Under the pieces are notes generated by a model that worked only from the letters and a program-made list of their open reading frames with translations, ran no database searches and was not told where the DNA came from. The position numbers were made by a program, and so were the translations under genes. This document shows, piece after piece, positions 37,821-47,239 of a DNA stretch of 64,000 bases. Position 1 is the first letter of the stretch. The number at the start of each line of letters is the position of its first letter. The stretch is from Pseudomonas mosselii (GTDB lineage Bacteria; Pseudomonadota; Gammaproteobacteria; Pseudomonadales; Pseudomonadaceae), in assembly GCF_005796105.1 (NCBI RefSeq), contig NZ_VAUO01000006.1:248001-312000 (forward strand), given 5' to 3'.

Positions 37821-38714
37821 ATGGCTAAAATCGGTTTCATCGGCACCGGCATCATGGGCAAGCCCATGGCTCAGAACCTGCAAAAAGCAGGTCACAGTCT
37901 CTTCGTCTCCACCCACCACGACGCAGCGCCAGCTGACCTGATCGCCGCCGGCGCGGTGGCCCTGGCCAACCCGAAAGAGGTGGCCCAGGAAGCTGAATTC
38001 ATTATCGTCATGGTCCCCGATACCCCGCAGGTCGAGAGCGTCCTGTTCGGTGACAACGGCGTTGCCGAAGGCGTGGGCCCGAACAAGGTGGTGATCGACA
38101 TGAGTTCGATCTCCCCCACCGCCACCAAAGCCTTCGCCGAGAAGATCAAGGCCACCGGCGCCGCCTACCTGGACGCCCCGGTATCCGGCGGTGAAGTCGG
38201 CGCCAAGGCCGGCACCCTGAGCATCATGGTCGGCGGCTGCCCGAAAGCCTTCGAGCGCGCGCTGCCGCTGTTCGAAGCCATGGGCAAGAACATCACCCGC
38301 GTCGGCGGCAACGGCGATGGCCAGACCGCCAAGGTAGCCAACCAGATCATCGTCGCGCTGAACATCCAGGCCGTCAGCGAAGCCCTGCTGTTCGCTGCCA
38401 AGAACGGCGCCGACCCGGCCAAGGTACGTGAGGCGCTGATGGGCGGCTTCGCCTCCTCGAAGATCCTCGAAGTACACGCCGAGCGCATGATCAAGGGCAC
38501 CTTCGACCCAGGCTTCCGCATCAACCTGCACCAGAAGGACCTGAACCTGGCCCTGCAAGGCGCCAAGGAGCTGGGCATCAACCTGCCCAACACCTCCAAC
38601 GCCCAGCAAGTGTTCAGCACCTGCGTAGCGCTGGGCGGCGGCAACTGGGACCACTCGGCGCTGATCAAAGGCCTGGAGCACATGGCCAACTTCTCGATTC
38701 GCGACGAGAAATAA
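37821..38714 (+). CDS. glxR: tartronate semialdehyde reductase
   Basis: 297 aa beta-hydroxyacid dehydrogenase. Rossmann motif GFIGTGIMGKPMAQNL at residues 5-20, substrate motif DAPVSGGEVGAKAGTLS, and the catalytic lysine in GDGQTAKVANQI. Reduces tartronate semialdehyde to glycerate with NAD(P)H. Third gene of the glyoxylate recovery operon. Confidence 0.97.
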   Translation: MAKIGFIGTGIMGKPMAQNLQKAGHSLFVSTHHDAAPADLIAAGAVALANPKEVAQEAEFIIVMVPDTPQVESVLFGDNGVAEGVGPNKVVIDMSSISPTATKAFAEKIKATGAAYLDAPVSGGEVGAKAGTLSIMVGGCPKAFERALPLFEAMGKNITRVGGNGDGQTAKVANQIIVALNIQAVSEALLFAAKNGADPAKVREALMGGFASSKILEVHAERMIKGTFDPGFRINLHQKDLNLALQGAKELGINLPNTSNAQQVFSTCVALGGGNWDHSALIKGLEHMANFSIRDEK

Positions 38715-38790
38715 GCTTCAAGCTGTAAGCCTCAAGCAGCCAGTGAAAGCCCATCTGCTTTTGCTTGCGGCTTGTAGCTTGAAGCTTGCA
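38713..38790. repeat. inverted repeat of AAGCTTCAAGCTGTAAGC type
   Basis: AAGCTTCAAGCTGTAAGC and the opposing GCTTGTAGCTTGAAGCTT form a long hairpin between glxR and ttuD. A common Pseudomonas intergenic palindrome, distinct from the REPs. Confidence 0.7.
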
Positions 38791-38879
38791 GCTCTGGGGA
38801 CCGCCCCTGGTTCGGCCTGCACGGAGGCAGTTCCAGGGGCGTTTTCAATTGCGCAGAACAACAATAAAGGGAGCCTGCC

Positions 38880-40154
38880 ATGTCGGTCGATCCGCAAAAA
38901 ATTCTCCGCGACCTGTTCGACACAGCCATCGCCGCCGCCCACCCCCGCCAGGTCCTCGAACCCTACCTGCCCGCCGACCGCAGCGGCCGGGTGATCGTCA
39001 TCGGCGCCGGCAAGGCCGCCGCCGCCATGGCTGAAGTGGTCGAAAAATGCTGGCAAGGCGAGGTCTCGGGCCTGGTCGTGACGCGCTATGGCCACGGCGC
39101 CAACTGCCAAAAGATCGAGGTGGTCGAAGCCGCACACCCGGTCCCCGACGCCGCTGGGCTAGCCGTAGCCAAGCGGGTGCTGGAACTGGTCAGCAACCTT
39201 ACAGAAGACGACCGCGTCATCTTCCTGCTCTCCGGCGGTGGCTCAGCCCTGCTGGCCCTGCCCGCCGACGGCCTGACCCTCGCCGACAAACAGCAGATCA
39301 ACAAGGCGCTGCTCAAATCCGGCGCCACAATCGGTGAGATGAACTGCGTGCGCAAGCACCTCTCGGCGATCAAGGGCGGCCGCCTGGCCAAGGCCTGCTG
39401 GCCGGCCACGGTGTACACCTATGCGATTTCCGATGTGCCTGGAGACCTGGCCACGGTCATCGCCTCCGGCCCCACCGTGGCCGATCCGAGCACCTCGGCC
39501 GATGCCCTGGCGATTCTAAAGCGCTACGACATCGCCGCCCCGCAAGCGGTCATCGACTGGCTCAAAAACCCCGCCTCGGAAACCGTCAAGGCCGATGACC
39601 CGGCCCTAGCGCGCAGCCATTTCCAACTGATCGCCAAGCCCCAGCAGTCGCTGGAAGCCGCTGCCGTGAAAGCTCGCCACGCCGGCTTCAGCCCGCTGAT
39701 CCTTGGCGACCTGGAAGGCGAGTCGCGTGAGGTGGCCAAGGTGCATGCCGGTATCACCCGGCAGATCGTCCAGCATGGCCAACCGCTCAAGGCTCCCTGC
39801 GTGATCCTCTCCGGCGGCGAGACCACGGTCACCGTACGCGGCAATGGCCGTGGCGGGCGCAACGCCGAGTTCCTGCTCAGCCTCACCGAAAGCCTCAAGG
39901 GCCTGTCGGGCGTGTACGCCCTGGCCGGTGACACCGACGGCATCGACGGCTCGGAAGAAAACGCCGGCGCCTGCATGACCCCAGACAGCTACGCCCGCGC
40001 CGAGGCCCTGGGCCTGTCGGCCAGCGACGAGCTGGACAACAACAACGGCTACGGCTACTTCGCCGCGCTCGATGCACTGATCGTCACCGAGCCGACCCGC
40101 ACCAACGTCAACGACTTCCGCGCCATCCTGATCCTCGAGACTGCCCAATCATGA
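38880..40154 (+). CDS. ttuD: glycerate kinase (MOFRL type, TtuD)
   Basis: 424 aa. Phosphorylates glycerate to 2-phosphoglycerate. N-terminal DUF4147/glycerate kinase domain (VIVIGAGKAAAAMAEVVE, LLSGGGSALLALPADGL, EMNCVRKHLSAIKGGRLA) and C-terminal MOFRL domain (ILSGGETTVTVRGNGRGGRNAEFLL, ALAGDTDGIDGSEENAGA). Its stop overlaps the pyk start by 4 bp. Confidence 0.96.
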   Translation: MSVDPQKILRDLFDTAIAAAHPRQVLEPYLPADRSGRVIVIGAGKAAAAMAEVVEKCWQGEVSGLVVTRYGHGANCQKIEVVEAAHPVPDAAGLAVAKRVLELVSNLTEDDRVIFLLSGGGSALLALPADGLTLADKQQINKALLKSGATIGEMNCVRKHLSAIKGGRLAKACWPATVYTYAISDVPGDLATVIASGPTVADPSTSADALAILKRYDIAAPQAVIDWLKNPASETVKADDPALARSHFQLIAKPQQSLEAAAVKARHAGFSPLILGDLEGESREVAKVHAGITRQIVQHGQPLKAPCVILSGGETTVTVRGNGRGGRNAEFLLSLTESLKGLSGVYALAGDTDGIDGSEENAGACMTPDSYARAEALGLSASDELDNNNGYGYFAALDALIVTEPTRTNVNDFRAILILETAQS

Positions 40155-41566
40155 CGCCTGATAAAAAAGTGAAGATCCTCGCCACCCTCGGCCCTGCGAT
40201 CAAAGGCATCGACGACATCCGCCAGCTGGTCGAAGCCGGGGTGAACATCTTCCGCCTGAACTTCAGCCACGGCGAACATGCCGACCACGCCCTGCGCTAC
40301 CAGTGGATCCGCGAAGTCGAGCAGCAACTGAACTACCCCTTGGGTATCCTCATGGACCTGCAAGGGCCCAAGCTGCGCGTAGGCCGCTTCGCCGAAGGCA
40401 AGGTCCAACTGCAACGCGGTCAGGCCCTGCGTCTGGACCTGGACAAGACCCCAGGCGACAGCCGCCGGGTCAACCTGCCGCACCCGGAAATCATCGCGGC
40501 GCTGCAACCGGGCATGCACCTGCTGCTGGACGACGGCAAGCTGCGCCTGCGGGTAACCGCCAAGCACAGCGATGCCATCGACACCGAAGTGCTCAACGGT
40601 GGCGAGCTGTCCGACCGCAAGGGCGTGAACGTGCCCCAGGCGGTGCTGGACCTGTCACCACTCACCGAAAAGGACCGCCGCGACCTGACCTTCGGCCTGG
40701 AGCTGGGAGTCGATTGGGTGGCGCTATCGTTCGTGCAGCGTCCTGAAGACATCGTCGAGGCCCGCCAGCTGATTGGTGATCGTGCCTACCTGATGGCCAA
40801 GATCGAGAAGCCCTCGGCAGTCGAGCAACTCGGCGCCATCGCCGAGCTGTCCGACGCGATCATGGTGGCGCGTGGCGACCTGGGCGTGGAGGTGCCCGCC
40901 GAAAGCGTGCCGCAGATCCAGAAGCGCATCATCGACACCTGCCGCCAACTGGGCAAGCCGGTGGTGGTAGCCACGCAAATGCTCGAATCCATGCGTTTCT
41001 CACCAGCCCCGACCCGCGCCGAGGTCACCGACGTGGCCAATGCCGTGGCCGAAGGCGCCGATGCGGTGATGCTGTCGGCCGAAACGGCATCGGGCGACTA
41101 CCCACTGGAGGCGGTGCAGATGATGAGCAAGATCATCCGCCAGGTAGAAAACGGCCCCGACTACCAGGCCCAGTTGGAGGTCGGCAGGCCCAAGGCCGAG
41201 GCCACGGTGTCGGACGCCATCAGCTGCGCGATTCGCCGGATCAGCGGCATTCTGCCGGTAGCGGTGCTGGTCAACTACAGCGAGTCGGGCGCATCGACCC
41301 TGCGCGCCGCCCGCGAGCGTCCGCGTGCGCCGATCCTCAACCTGACCCCCAACCTCAAGACCGCGCGCCGCCTGAGCGTGACCTGGGGCGTGCATTCGGT
41401 GGTCAACGACCGTCTGCGCCAGGTCGATGAGGTGGTGTCCACCGCATTGGAGATTGCCCAAGCCCAAGGCATGGCCAGCCGGGGTGACACCCTGCTGATC
41501 ACCGCCGGTGTCCCGTTCGGAAAGCCGGGCACGACCAATACGCTGCGCATCGAGACACTGGTCTGA
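40151..41566 (+). CDS. pyk: pyruvate kinase
   Basis: 471 aa. Converts phosphoenolpyruvate to pyruvate with ATP formation. ILATLGPA start, FRLNFSHG, DLQGPKLRVG, the active-site loop MAKIEKPSAVEQL, MVARGDLGVE, ATQMLESM, and LSAETASGDYP. Co-transcribed with ttuD (4-bp overlap). Pairing it with glycerate kinase directs 2-phosphoglycerate to pyruvate. Pseudomonads usually have a second pyruvate kinase elsewhere. Confidence 0.97.
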   Translation: MTPDKKVKILATLGPAIKGIDDIRQLVEAGVNIFRLNFSHGEHADHALRYQWIREVEQQLNYPLGILMDLQGPKLRVGRFAEGKVQLQRGQALRLDLDKTPGDSRRVNLPHPEIIAALQPGMHLLLDDGKLRLRVTAKHSDAIDTEVLNGGELSDRKGVNVPQAVLDLSPLTEKDRRDLTFGLELGVDWVALSFVQRPEDIVEARQLIGDRAYLMAKIEKPSAVEQLGAIAELSDAIMVARGDLGVEVPAESVPQIQKRIIDTCRQLGKPVVVATQMLESMRFSPAPTRAEVTDVANAVAEGADAVMLSAETASGDYPLEAVQMMSKIIRQVENGPDYQAQLEVGRPKAEATVSDAISCAIRRISGILPVAVLVNYSESGASTLRAARERPRAPILNLTPNLKTARRLSVTWGVHSVVNDRLRQVDEVVSTALEIAQAQGMASRGDTLLITAGVPFGKPGTTNTLRIETLV

Positions 41567-41574
41567 GATCGCTG

Positions 41575-41665
41575 GGGGCGCTTTGCGCCCCTTTCGCGGC
41601 ACCAGGCCGCTCCTACTAGAGCATGCGTTTCCGGTAGGAGCGGTCTTGTGCCGCGAACGGAGGGC
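41575..41665. repeat. REP pair with terminator-like hairpin after pyk
   Basis: GGGGCGCTTTGCGCCCC (41575-41592) followed by CGCGGCACCAGGCCGCTCCTAC and GGTAGGAGCGGTCTTGTGCCGCGAA. Confidence 0.8.
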
Positions 41666-41749
41666 AAAGCCCTCCCCGTTACGCCGAACCTGCGCAAAAA
41701 CGAGGCCCGAAGAGGCCCAGCGCTTACCCTTCCACCTTACTGACTGCCC

Positions 41750-42625
41750 ATGTACACGAAAAATTTCGTCAACCCGTGCCCGGACTGGGCCACGGCGTTA
41801 CTCAACGGTTTCAGCCAGGTGCTGCTGCTGCGCAATCCCCTGTGCGGCCTGTGCTGCCTGCTGGCCATCCTGATGACTGCGCCGTCGCTGGTCGGCGGCG
41901 CCCTGCTCGGCGCCTTGGCCGGCCTGCTCACAGCCCAGCGCCGCGGTTACGAGCGCGCCGACCGCCAGGCCGGGCTGTACAGCTACAACGGCGTGCTGAT
42001 CGGCATCCTGATCAGCGCCGTGCTGCCGTGGTCGGCCATCCTGCCGCCGCTGATCATCGCCGCAGGCGGGCTGTCGAGCATGCTCACCCACCAGTGGCGC
42101 AAGCGCGGCGGCAAGCTGCTCACGGCGTATACCGCACCCTTCGTGCTGCTGGGCTGGGCCACGCTGATGCTGGCCGAGCCTGGCGCTGCCACCTACGTCG
42201 AAGCCGACCCGCTGTACGCCCTGCTGCGCGGCGTGGGGCAGATCTTCCTGCTCGACAAGCCAATGGGCGGGTTGCTGATCGTCATCGGCATGTACTTCGC
42301 CAATCCCTACGCCGCCACCTGGGCGGTGATCGGCTCGATGCTCGGCGGCGCCGTGGCGCTGCTGGCCGGTGAAGGACAGGCGGTGTGGATGGGGTTATAT
42401 GGGTTCAATGCGGCGCTGGCAGCATTGGCCTTCAGTCGCCAAGGCGAACGAGCGTGGGTGACGTTGCTGGCCATTGTCATCGCGCTGCTGTTGCAGCCTC
42501 TGTTCAACCTGTTGCCGGTTGCCGGGCTGACGGCGCCGTTCGTGGTCGCCTGCTGGTTGATGCACCTGGGTACGCATCTGACACAGCCTAACCAGCGCAG
42601 CGGCGTGCATCGCTTGCACAGCTGA
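41750..42625 (+). CDS. urea transporter (UT family)
   Basis: 291 aa, hydrophobic throughout. Two homologous halves typical of urea channels (CPDWATALLNGFSQVLLLRNPLCGLCCLLAI, then LRGVGQIFLLDKPMGGLLIVIGMYFANPYAATWAVIGSMLGG), with LYSYNGVLIGI and LYGFNAALAALAF as the paired filter segments. It adjoins the operon that handles glyoxylate from AllA, whose other product is urea, which suggests urea release or uptake linked to purine use (inference). Confidence 0.92.
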   Translation: MYTKNFVNPCPDWATALLNGFSQVLLLRNPLCGLCCLLAILMTAPSLVGGALLGALAGLLTAQRRGYERADRQAGLYSYNGVLIGILISAVLPWSAILPPLIIAAGGLSSMLTHQWRKRGGKLLTAYTAPFVLLGWATLMLAEPGAATYVEADPLYALLRGVGQIFLLDKPMGGLLIVIGMYFANPYAATWAVIGSMLGGAVALLAGEGQAVWMGLYGFNAALAALAFSRQGERAWVTLLAIVIALLLQPLFNLLPVAGLTAPFVVACWLMHLGTHLTQPNQRSGVHRLHS

Positions 42626-42671
42626 AATCCACCCCCTAGGCTCTGCCCTTCGTACCTGACGGACAGTGCCC

Positions 42672-43493
42672 ATGAACAACCCTGCGAGCCTGCGCGAGCG
42701 GCTCTACGTGATCGTCTTCCAGACCGACACCGTCGCTGGAAGACGCTTCGACAAAGTCCTGCTGCTGATCATCCTGGCCAGCCTGGTCACAGTGATCCTC
42801 GACAGCATCGACGAGGTACACCAAGGCTACGCCGGCCTGCTGGCCGCCATCGAATGGGGCTTCACGGCGGTCTTCCTGGCCGAGTACCTGACCCGCCTGT
42901 ACTGCTCGCCCAAGCCACTGCGCTATGCCTTCAGCTTCTACGGGCTGGTCGACCTGCTGGCGATCGTGCCGGGGATCATCGCCCTGTACTACAGCGACGC
43001 GCAGTACCTGCTGATCGTCCGCGTGGTGCGCATGCTACGAATATTCCGTGTGCTCAAGCTCAGCCCGTACCTCAAGCAGGCCCACTACCTGCTCGCGGCG
43101 CTGCAGGGCAGCAAGCAGAAGATCATCGTGTTCCTGGTCAGCGTATCGACCCTGGTAACAGTGTTTGGCACTTTGATGTACGTGGTCGAGGGGCCTGAAC
43201 ATGGGTTCACCAGCATCCCTAAAGGCATCTACTGGGCCATCGTCACCCTCACCACCGTCGGCTTTGGCGATATCGTGCCGAAGACCCCTCTGGGGCAAGT
43301 GCTGTCGTCGCTGGTGATGATTACCGGTTATTCGATCATTGCCGTGCCCACCGGCATCTTCACGGCAGAGCTGGCCAATGCCATGCGCGGGGAACAGTTG
43401 CAGCATGATTGCCCGGTGTGTGCCAAGAAGAGCCATGAACATGGGGCGGCGTTTTGTTCGCGCTGTGGTAATGCGCTGTTCGCCAAGCATTGA
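42672..43493 (+). CDS. voltage-gated K+ channel-like protein with zinc ribbon
   Basis: 273 aa. Six transmembrane helices. The S4-like segment LLIVRVVRMLRIFRVLKL has five arginines at three-residue spacing and the pore loop carries the K+ filter (TLTTVGFGDI). After S6 there is a short cytoplasmic tail with two CxxC pairs (CPVCAK ... CSRCGN), a zinc-ribbon-like motif. The start is ATG at 42672; a GTG two codons earlier is possible. Probably its own unit after the urea transporter. Confidence 0.9.
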   Translation: MNNPASLRERLYVIVFQTDTVAGRRFDKVLLLIILASLVTVILDSIDEVHQGYAGLLAAIEWGFTAVFLAEYLTRLYCSPKPLRYAFSFYGLVDLLAIVPGIIALYYSDAQYLLIVRVVRMLRIFRVLKLSPYLKQAHYLLAALQGSKQKIIVFLVSVSTLVTVFGTLMYVVEGPEHGFTSIPKGIYWAIVTLTTVGFGDIVPKTPLGQVLSSLVMITGYSIIAVPTGIFTAELANAMRGEQLQHDCPVCAKKSHEHGAAFCSRCGNALFAKH

Positions 43494-43505
43494 GGTTGCA
43501 TTCGA

Positions 43506-43601
43506 TGGCCCCTTCGCGGGCAAGCCCGCTCCCACAGGGACCGCGCAGCTTCTACAGGCTGCGCCTTACCTGTGAGAGCGGGCTTGCCCGCGAAAGGGCC
43601 G
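43506..43601. repeat. REP pair (GGGAGCGGGCTTGCCCGCG family)
   Basis: CTTCGCGGGCAAGCCCGCTCCCACAGG and the inverse GAGAGCGGGCTTGCCCGCGAAAGGG, after the channel gene. Confidence 0.85.
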
Positions 43602-43711
43602 GTACCGACAGCGGCATAACCAAAGTTGTTTTTGTTCTTTAGCCAGCACAGGGCCAACCGCTATAGTCGCTGGCACTCTGCCCAAGAACCTTTGAACAAC
43701 AAGGACGCAAC

Positions 43712-44713
43712 GTGAAAAAACTCTTCAGCGCCTCGCTGCTCGCCGCAGGCCTTGCCCTTGGCAACCTGGCCCAGGCTGCCCCGACCCTGCTCAACGTTTC
43801 CTACGACGTGATGCGCGACTTCTACAAGGACTACAACCCAGCCTTCCAGAAACACTGGGAAGCCGAGCACAACGAGAAGGTCAATGTGCAGATGTCCTTC
43901 GGCGGTTCGAGCAAACAGGCACGCGCCGTGATCGACGGCCTGCCAGCCGATGTCATCACCATGAACATGGCAACCGACATCAACGCCCTGGCCGACAACG
44001 GCAAGCTGGTGCCGGACAACTGGGTGACCCGCCTGCCGAACAACAGCGCGCCGTTCACCTCGGCCACCGTGTTCATCGTGCGCAAGGGCAACCCCAAGGC
44101 ACTGAAAGACTGGCCGGATCTACTCAAGGACGGTGTACAGGTCATCGTGCCCAACCCCAAGACCTCGGGCAACGGCCGCTACACCTATCTCTCGGCCTGG
44201 GGCTACGTGCTCAAGCAAGGCGGTGACGAAACCAAGGCCCGCGCCTTCGTCGGCAAGCTGTTCAAGCAGGCGCCGGTCCTCGACACCGGTGGCCGCGCCG
44301 CCACCACCACGTTCATGACCAACCAGATCGGCGATGTGCTGGTAACCTTCGAGAACGAGGCCGAGATGATCGCTCGAGAGTTCGGCCGCGATCAATTCGA
44401 GGTGGTCTACCCAAGCGTGTCGGCCGAAGCGGAGCCGCCGGTCAGCGTGGTCGACAAAGTGGTGGCCAAGAAAAACACCCAGGCCGTGGCCGAGGAATAC
44501 CTGAAGTACCTGTGGTCGCCAGCGGCCCAGGAGATCGCCGCGCAGAACTACTTGCGCCCGCGTGACGCTACGGTGCTGGCCAAGTACACCGACCGCTTCC
44601 CGAAAGTCGATTTCCTGTCGGTAGAAAAGACCTTCGGCGACTGGCGCAGCGTGCAGAAGACTCACTTCAATGACGGCGGCGTGTTCGATCAGATCTACAC
44701 TGACAAGCAATAA
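43712..44713 (+). CDS. sbp: sulfate/thiosulfate-type ABC transporter binding protein
   Basis: 333 aa; GTG start with AAGGA upstream. Signal peptide MKKLFSASLLAAGLALGNLAQA, then a periplasmic type II binding fold with LLNVSYDVMRDFYKDYN, the oxyanion loop SFGGSSKQARAV, VIVPNPKTSGNGRYTYL and KYLWSPAAQEIAAQNYLRPR. Binds sulfate or thiosulfate. No permease genes adjoin, so it would work with a transporter encoded elsewhere. Confidence 0.93.
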   Translation: MKKLFSASLLAAGLALGNLAQAAPTLLNVSYDVMRDFYKDYNPAFQKHWEAEHNEKVNVQMSFGGSSKQARAVIDGLPADVITMNMATDINALADNGKLVPDNWVTRLPNNSAPFTSATVFIVRKGNPKALKDWPDLLKDGVQVIVPNPKTSGNGRYTYLSAWGYVLKQGGDETKARAFVGKLFKQAPVLDTGGRAATTTFMTNQIGDVLVTFENEAEMIAREFGRDQFEVVYPSVSAEAEPPVSVVDKVVAKKNTQAVAEEYLKYLWSPAAQEIAAQNYLRPRDATVLAKYTDRFPKVDFLSVEKTFGDWRSVQKTHFNDGGVFDQIYTDKQ

Positions 44714-44724
44714 CAGATGTGCGC

Positions 44725-44759
44725 AGCACCGGCCTCTTCGCGCTGAAGAGGCCGGTGCT
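44725..44759. terminator. bidirectional hairpin between convergent genes
   Basis: AGCACCGGCCTCTTC-GCGCT-GAAGAGGCCGGTGCT, a perfect 15-bp stem between sbp and the methyltransferase gene. Confidence 0.85.
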
Positions 44760-44766
44760 GGCCACA

Positions 44767-45693
44767 TCAAGCCTGACGGAACACCAAGGCCTTCAAGCCA
44801 CCCTCAGGGTCCGCATCGGGAAACTCCGGCGGATTCTCCAGCCGCTCGACGAACTGCAAGCCTGGCGCATGCTCGGCCATGCCGTCGATCAAGAACTGCG
44901 GCCCGATCCCTGGATCATTCACGCAGGCCAGCACGGTTCCCGCATCCGTCAGCAATTCCGGCAAGCGCCGCAAGATCTTGCCGTAGTCCTGGGTCAGCAC
45001 GAAGCTGCCGCGCTGGAAGGTCGGCGGGTCGATGATGATCAGGTCGTATGGCCCGTACTTGCGCACCTTGCCCCACGACTTGAACAGCTCATGCCCCAGG
45101 TACGCGACACGCGAGGCATCGTGGCCATTGAGCCGGTGGTTGTCGCGGCCACGCGACAGCGCCGACTTGGCCATGTCGAGGTTGACCACCTGCTCGGCCC
45201 CCCCCGCAATCGCCGCGACCGAGAACCCACAAGTGTACGCAAACAGGTTGAGCACCCGCTTGCCGTCGGCCTGCTCGCGCACCCAACGCCGGCCATAGCG
45301 CATGTCGAGGAACAGGCCGGTGTTCTGGCGCACGCCAAGGTCGAGCAAGTAGGTCAGGCCATCCTCGATCACCTCGCGCTGCTGGCAAGGCTCACCCACC
45401 AGCCACTGCCCCGGGCTGTCCGGCAAGTAGCGGTGCTGGATGAGAATGGCCTGGCCGGTCCACTGTGCACGCATCGCCAGGTTGCGCAGCATCGCTTCGA
45501 GTTCGGCCAGCAGGTCGGTGTCCAGCTCACGGAACAACGCCACCGAGAGCACGCCCTGCAGCCAGTCGACCGTGATCTGCTCCAGCCCCGGCCAGCAACG
45601 GCCACGGCCGTGGAACAGGCGGCGGGTCTCTTCGGGCGCAGGCTCAAGGGCCGCGAGCAGGTGCTGTTCAAGGGTGTGGATCGGCGAAGTCAT
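44767..45693 (-). CDS. class I SAM-dependent methyltransferase (RlmI/RlmK-like fold)
   Basis: 308 aa. C-terminal Rossmann methyltransferase domain: TGLFLDMRYGRRWV, the SAM-binding motif VLNLFAYTCGFSVAAIAGG, VNLDMAKSALSRGRDNHRLNG, and the catalytic-type IIDPPTFQRGSF. This order and the DPPTF motif match COG1092 RNA methyltransferases of the RlmI group, but the N-terminal PUA domain of RlmI is lacking. Substrate unknown, probably RNA. Confidence 0.85.
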   Translation of the reverse strand: MTSPIHTLEQHLLAALEPAPEETRRLFHGRGRCWPGLEQITVDWLQGVLSVALFRELDTDLLAELEAMLRNLAMRAQWTGQAILIQHRYLPDSPGQWLVGEPCQQREVIEDGLTYLLDLGVRQNTGLFLDMRYGRRWVREQADGKRVLNLFAYTCGFSVAAIAGGAEQVVNLDMAKSALSRGRDNHRLNGHDASRVAYLGHELFKSWGKVRKYGPYDLIIIDPPTFQRGSFVLTQDYGKILRRLPELLTDAGTVLACVNDPGIGPQFLIDGMAEHAPGLQFVERLENPPEFPDADPEGGLKALVFRQA

Positions 45694-45738
45694 GGCGGGT
45701 CGCAGGCTGGAAAAGGCGGCATTCTACCCTGTGGGCCT

Positions 45739-46635
45739 TCACTTCTGAACGGCCAATGGCGCCGAGCGGAACCACCACCCCTGCTGCATGCCGGCCGCCG
45801 CCAGCAGGATCAGCCCCACCCCCAGCCACTGCAACGCTGCCAGGTGGTGCCCGAAGGCCACCCAGTCGACCAGGATCGCGGCAATCGGGTAAATGAACGA
45901 CAACGCGCCGGTCAACGCCGTGGGCAGGCGCTGAATGGCGCTGTACAGCAGCACGTACATCAGCCCCGTGTGCACGACTCCGAGGGTGACCAGACTGACC
46001 AGGGCCGATGTCTCGCCGGGCAACCCGCTCGGGCGTACGAGTGGCGCCAACAGCAGCACCCCGGTGGCTACCTGGATCAAGGCGATCAGGTGCGGCGGCG
46101 TACCCTTGAGACGCTTGATGATCAGCGCCGCAATCGCATACAGCAACGCAGCCCCGAGTGCCAGGGCAATGCCCGCCAGGTAGTCGTCGCCACTGGCCTG
46201 CCCGGCACCGTGGGCACTGACGATCGCCAACATGCCCACGAAGGCCACGCTCAGCCAGGCCAGCTTGGGCGCAGTGATCTTCTCACCGAGGAACACCGCT
46301 GCCAGGCCCACCAGCATGAATGGCTGAACGTTGTAGACCGCCGTCCCGATGGCGATCGACGCCCGTGAGTACGAGGCGAACAGCAGCACCCAGTTACCGA
46401 CGATGGCCAAACCGCTGGCCACTGCCAGCAGAAACGTGGCGCGGGTCAGCACACCCGGCTTGAGAAACCCCATCGCCGCACAGATCAGCAGCAGCGTGCC
46501 GGCACCGAACACGCAGCGCCAGAACACCACCTCTGCCACAGGCTGCCCAGACACCAGCACGAACCAGCCAATGCTCCCGGAAATCAGCATGGCCGCGAGC
46601 ATTTCCAGCGAACCACGGCGCAATGAATCGTCCAT
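45739..46635 (-). CDS. EamA/DMT-family transporter
   Basis: 298 aa with ten predicted membrane helices in two EamA repeats (MLAAMLISGSIGWFVLVSG; AGIALALGAALLYAIAALIIKRL). Start MDDSLRRGSLEML at 46635; the upstream extension overlaps the promoter. Divergent from an Lrp/AsnC regulator, an arrangement common for amino-acid exporters. Substrate cannot be told. Confidence 0.9.
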   Translation of the reverse strand: MDDSLRRGSLEMLAAMLISGSIGWFVLVSGQPVAEVVFWRCVFGAGTLLLICAAMGFLKPGVLTRATFLLAVASGLAIVGNWVLLFASYSRASIAIGTAVYNVQPFMLVGLAAVFLGEKITAPKLAWLSVAFVGMLAIVSAHGAGQASGDDYLAGIALALGAALLYAIAALIIKRLKGTPPHLIALIQVATGVLLLAPLVRPSGLPGETSALVSLVTLGVVHTGLMYVLLYSAIQRLPTALTGALSFIYPIAAILVDWVAFGHHLAALQWLGVGLILLAAAGMQQGWWFRSAPLAVQK

Positions 46636-46767
46636 CTCACAACTCCTGTACACGATGGGCACAGTATGCGCGGGGGCCAAAGCCCCCTCCAGCGGATATC
46701 CAAGGCACAGCTGCGTTCTTGCCTTTACTATCAAGGCAAATCCCACTCATTGCCTAACGAGGTAGCC

Positions 46768-47205
46768 ATGCCTGACGCCATCGACCAACTGTTGATCAAC
46801 GCCCTGATGGAGGACTCGCGCCGCTCGCTAAAAGCCCTCGCTCAAGTCAGCGGGCTATCGGCGCCCAGCGTCAGCGAACGCCTACGTCGGCTCGAAGAGC
46901 GCGGTGTACTGCGCGGCTATACCGTGGACGTCGATCCGCGCTGCTTTGGCTATCAATTGCAGGCCATCGTGCGCATTCGTCCGTTGCCCGGGCAGTTGCA
47001 GGAAGTGGAGCGGCAGATCATCGGCATTGCCGAATTCACCGAATGCGACAAGGTGACCGGCGAGGACTGCTTCATTGCCCGTCTGCATGTGCGTTCGATG
47101 GAACAGCTCGACACCCTGCTCGACCGCCTCAATGTGCTAGCCGAAACCAACACGGCGATCATCAAGAAAACCCCAGTGAAGCGCCGCCTACCGCCGATGG
47201 CGTAG
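46768..47205 (+). CDS. Lrp/AsnC-family regulator
   Basis: 145 aa. N-terminal helix-turn-helix (INALMEDSRRSLKALAQVSGLSAPSVSERLRRLEERGVLRGY) and C-terminal RAM effector domain (EFTECDKVTGEDCFIARLHVRSMEQLDTLLD). The ATG at 46768 has GAGG upstream. Divergent from the EamA transporter, which it probably controls in response to an amino acid. Confidence 0.93.
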   Translation: MPDAIDQLLINALMEDSRRSLKALAQVSGLSAPSVSERLRRLEERGVLRGYTVDVDPRCFGYQLQAIVRIRPLPGQLQEVERQIIGIAEFTECDKVTGEDCFIARLHVRSMEQLDTLLDRLNVLAETNTAIIKKTPVKRRLPPMA

Positions 47206-47229
47206 CAATAGCGGTTTAGTGCCTATTTT

Positions 47230-47239
47230 TTGTACACAT
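47230..47239. promoter_or_regulatory. TTGTACACAT partial operator-like site
   Basis: Nine of ten bases match the palindrome found near other purine genes. Confidence 0.35.
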
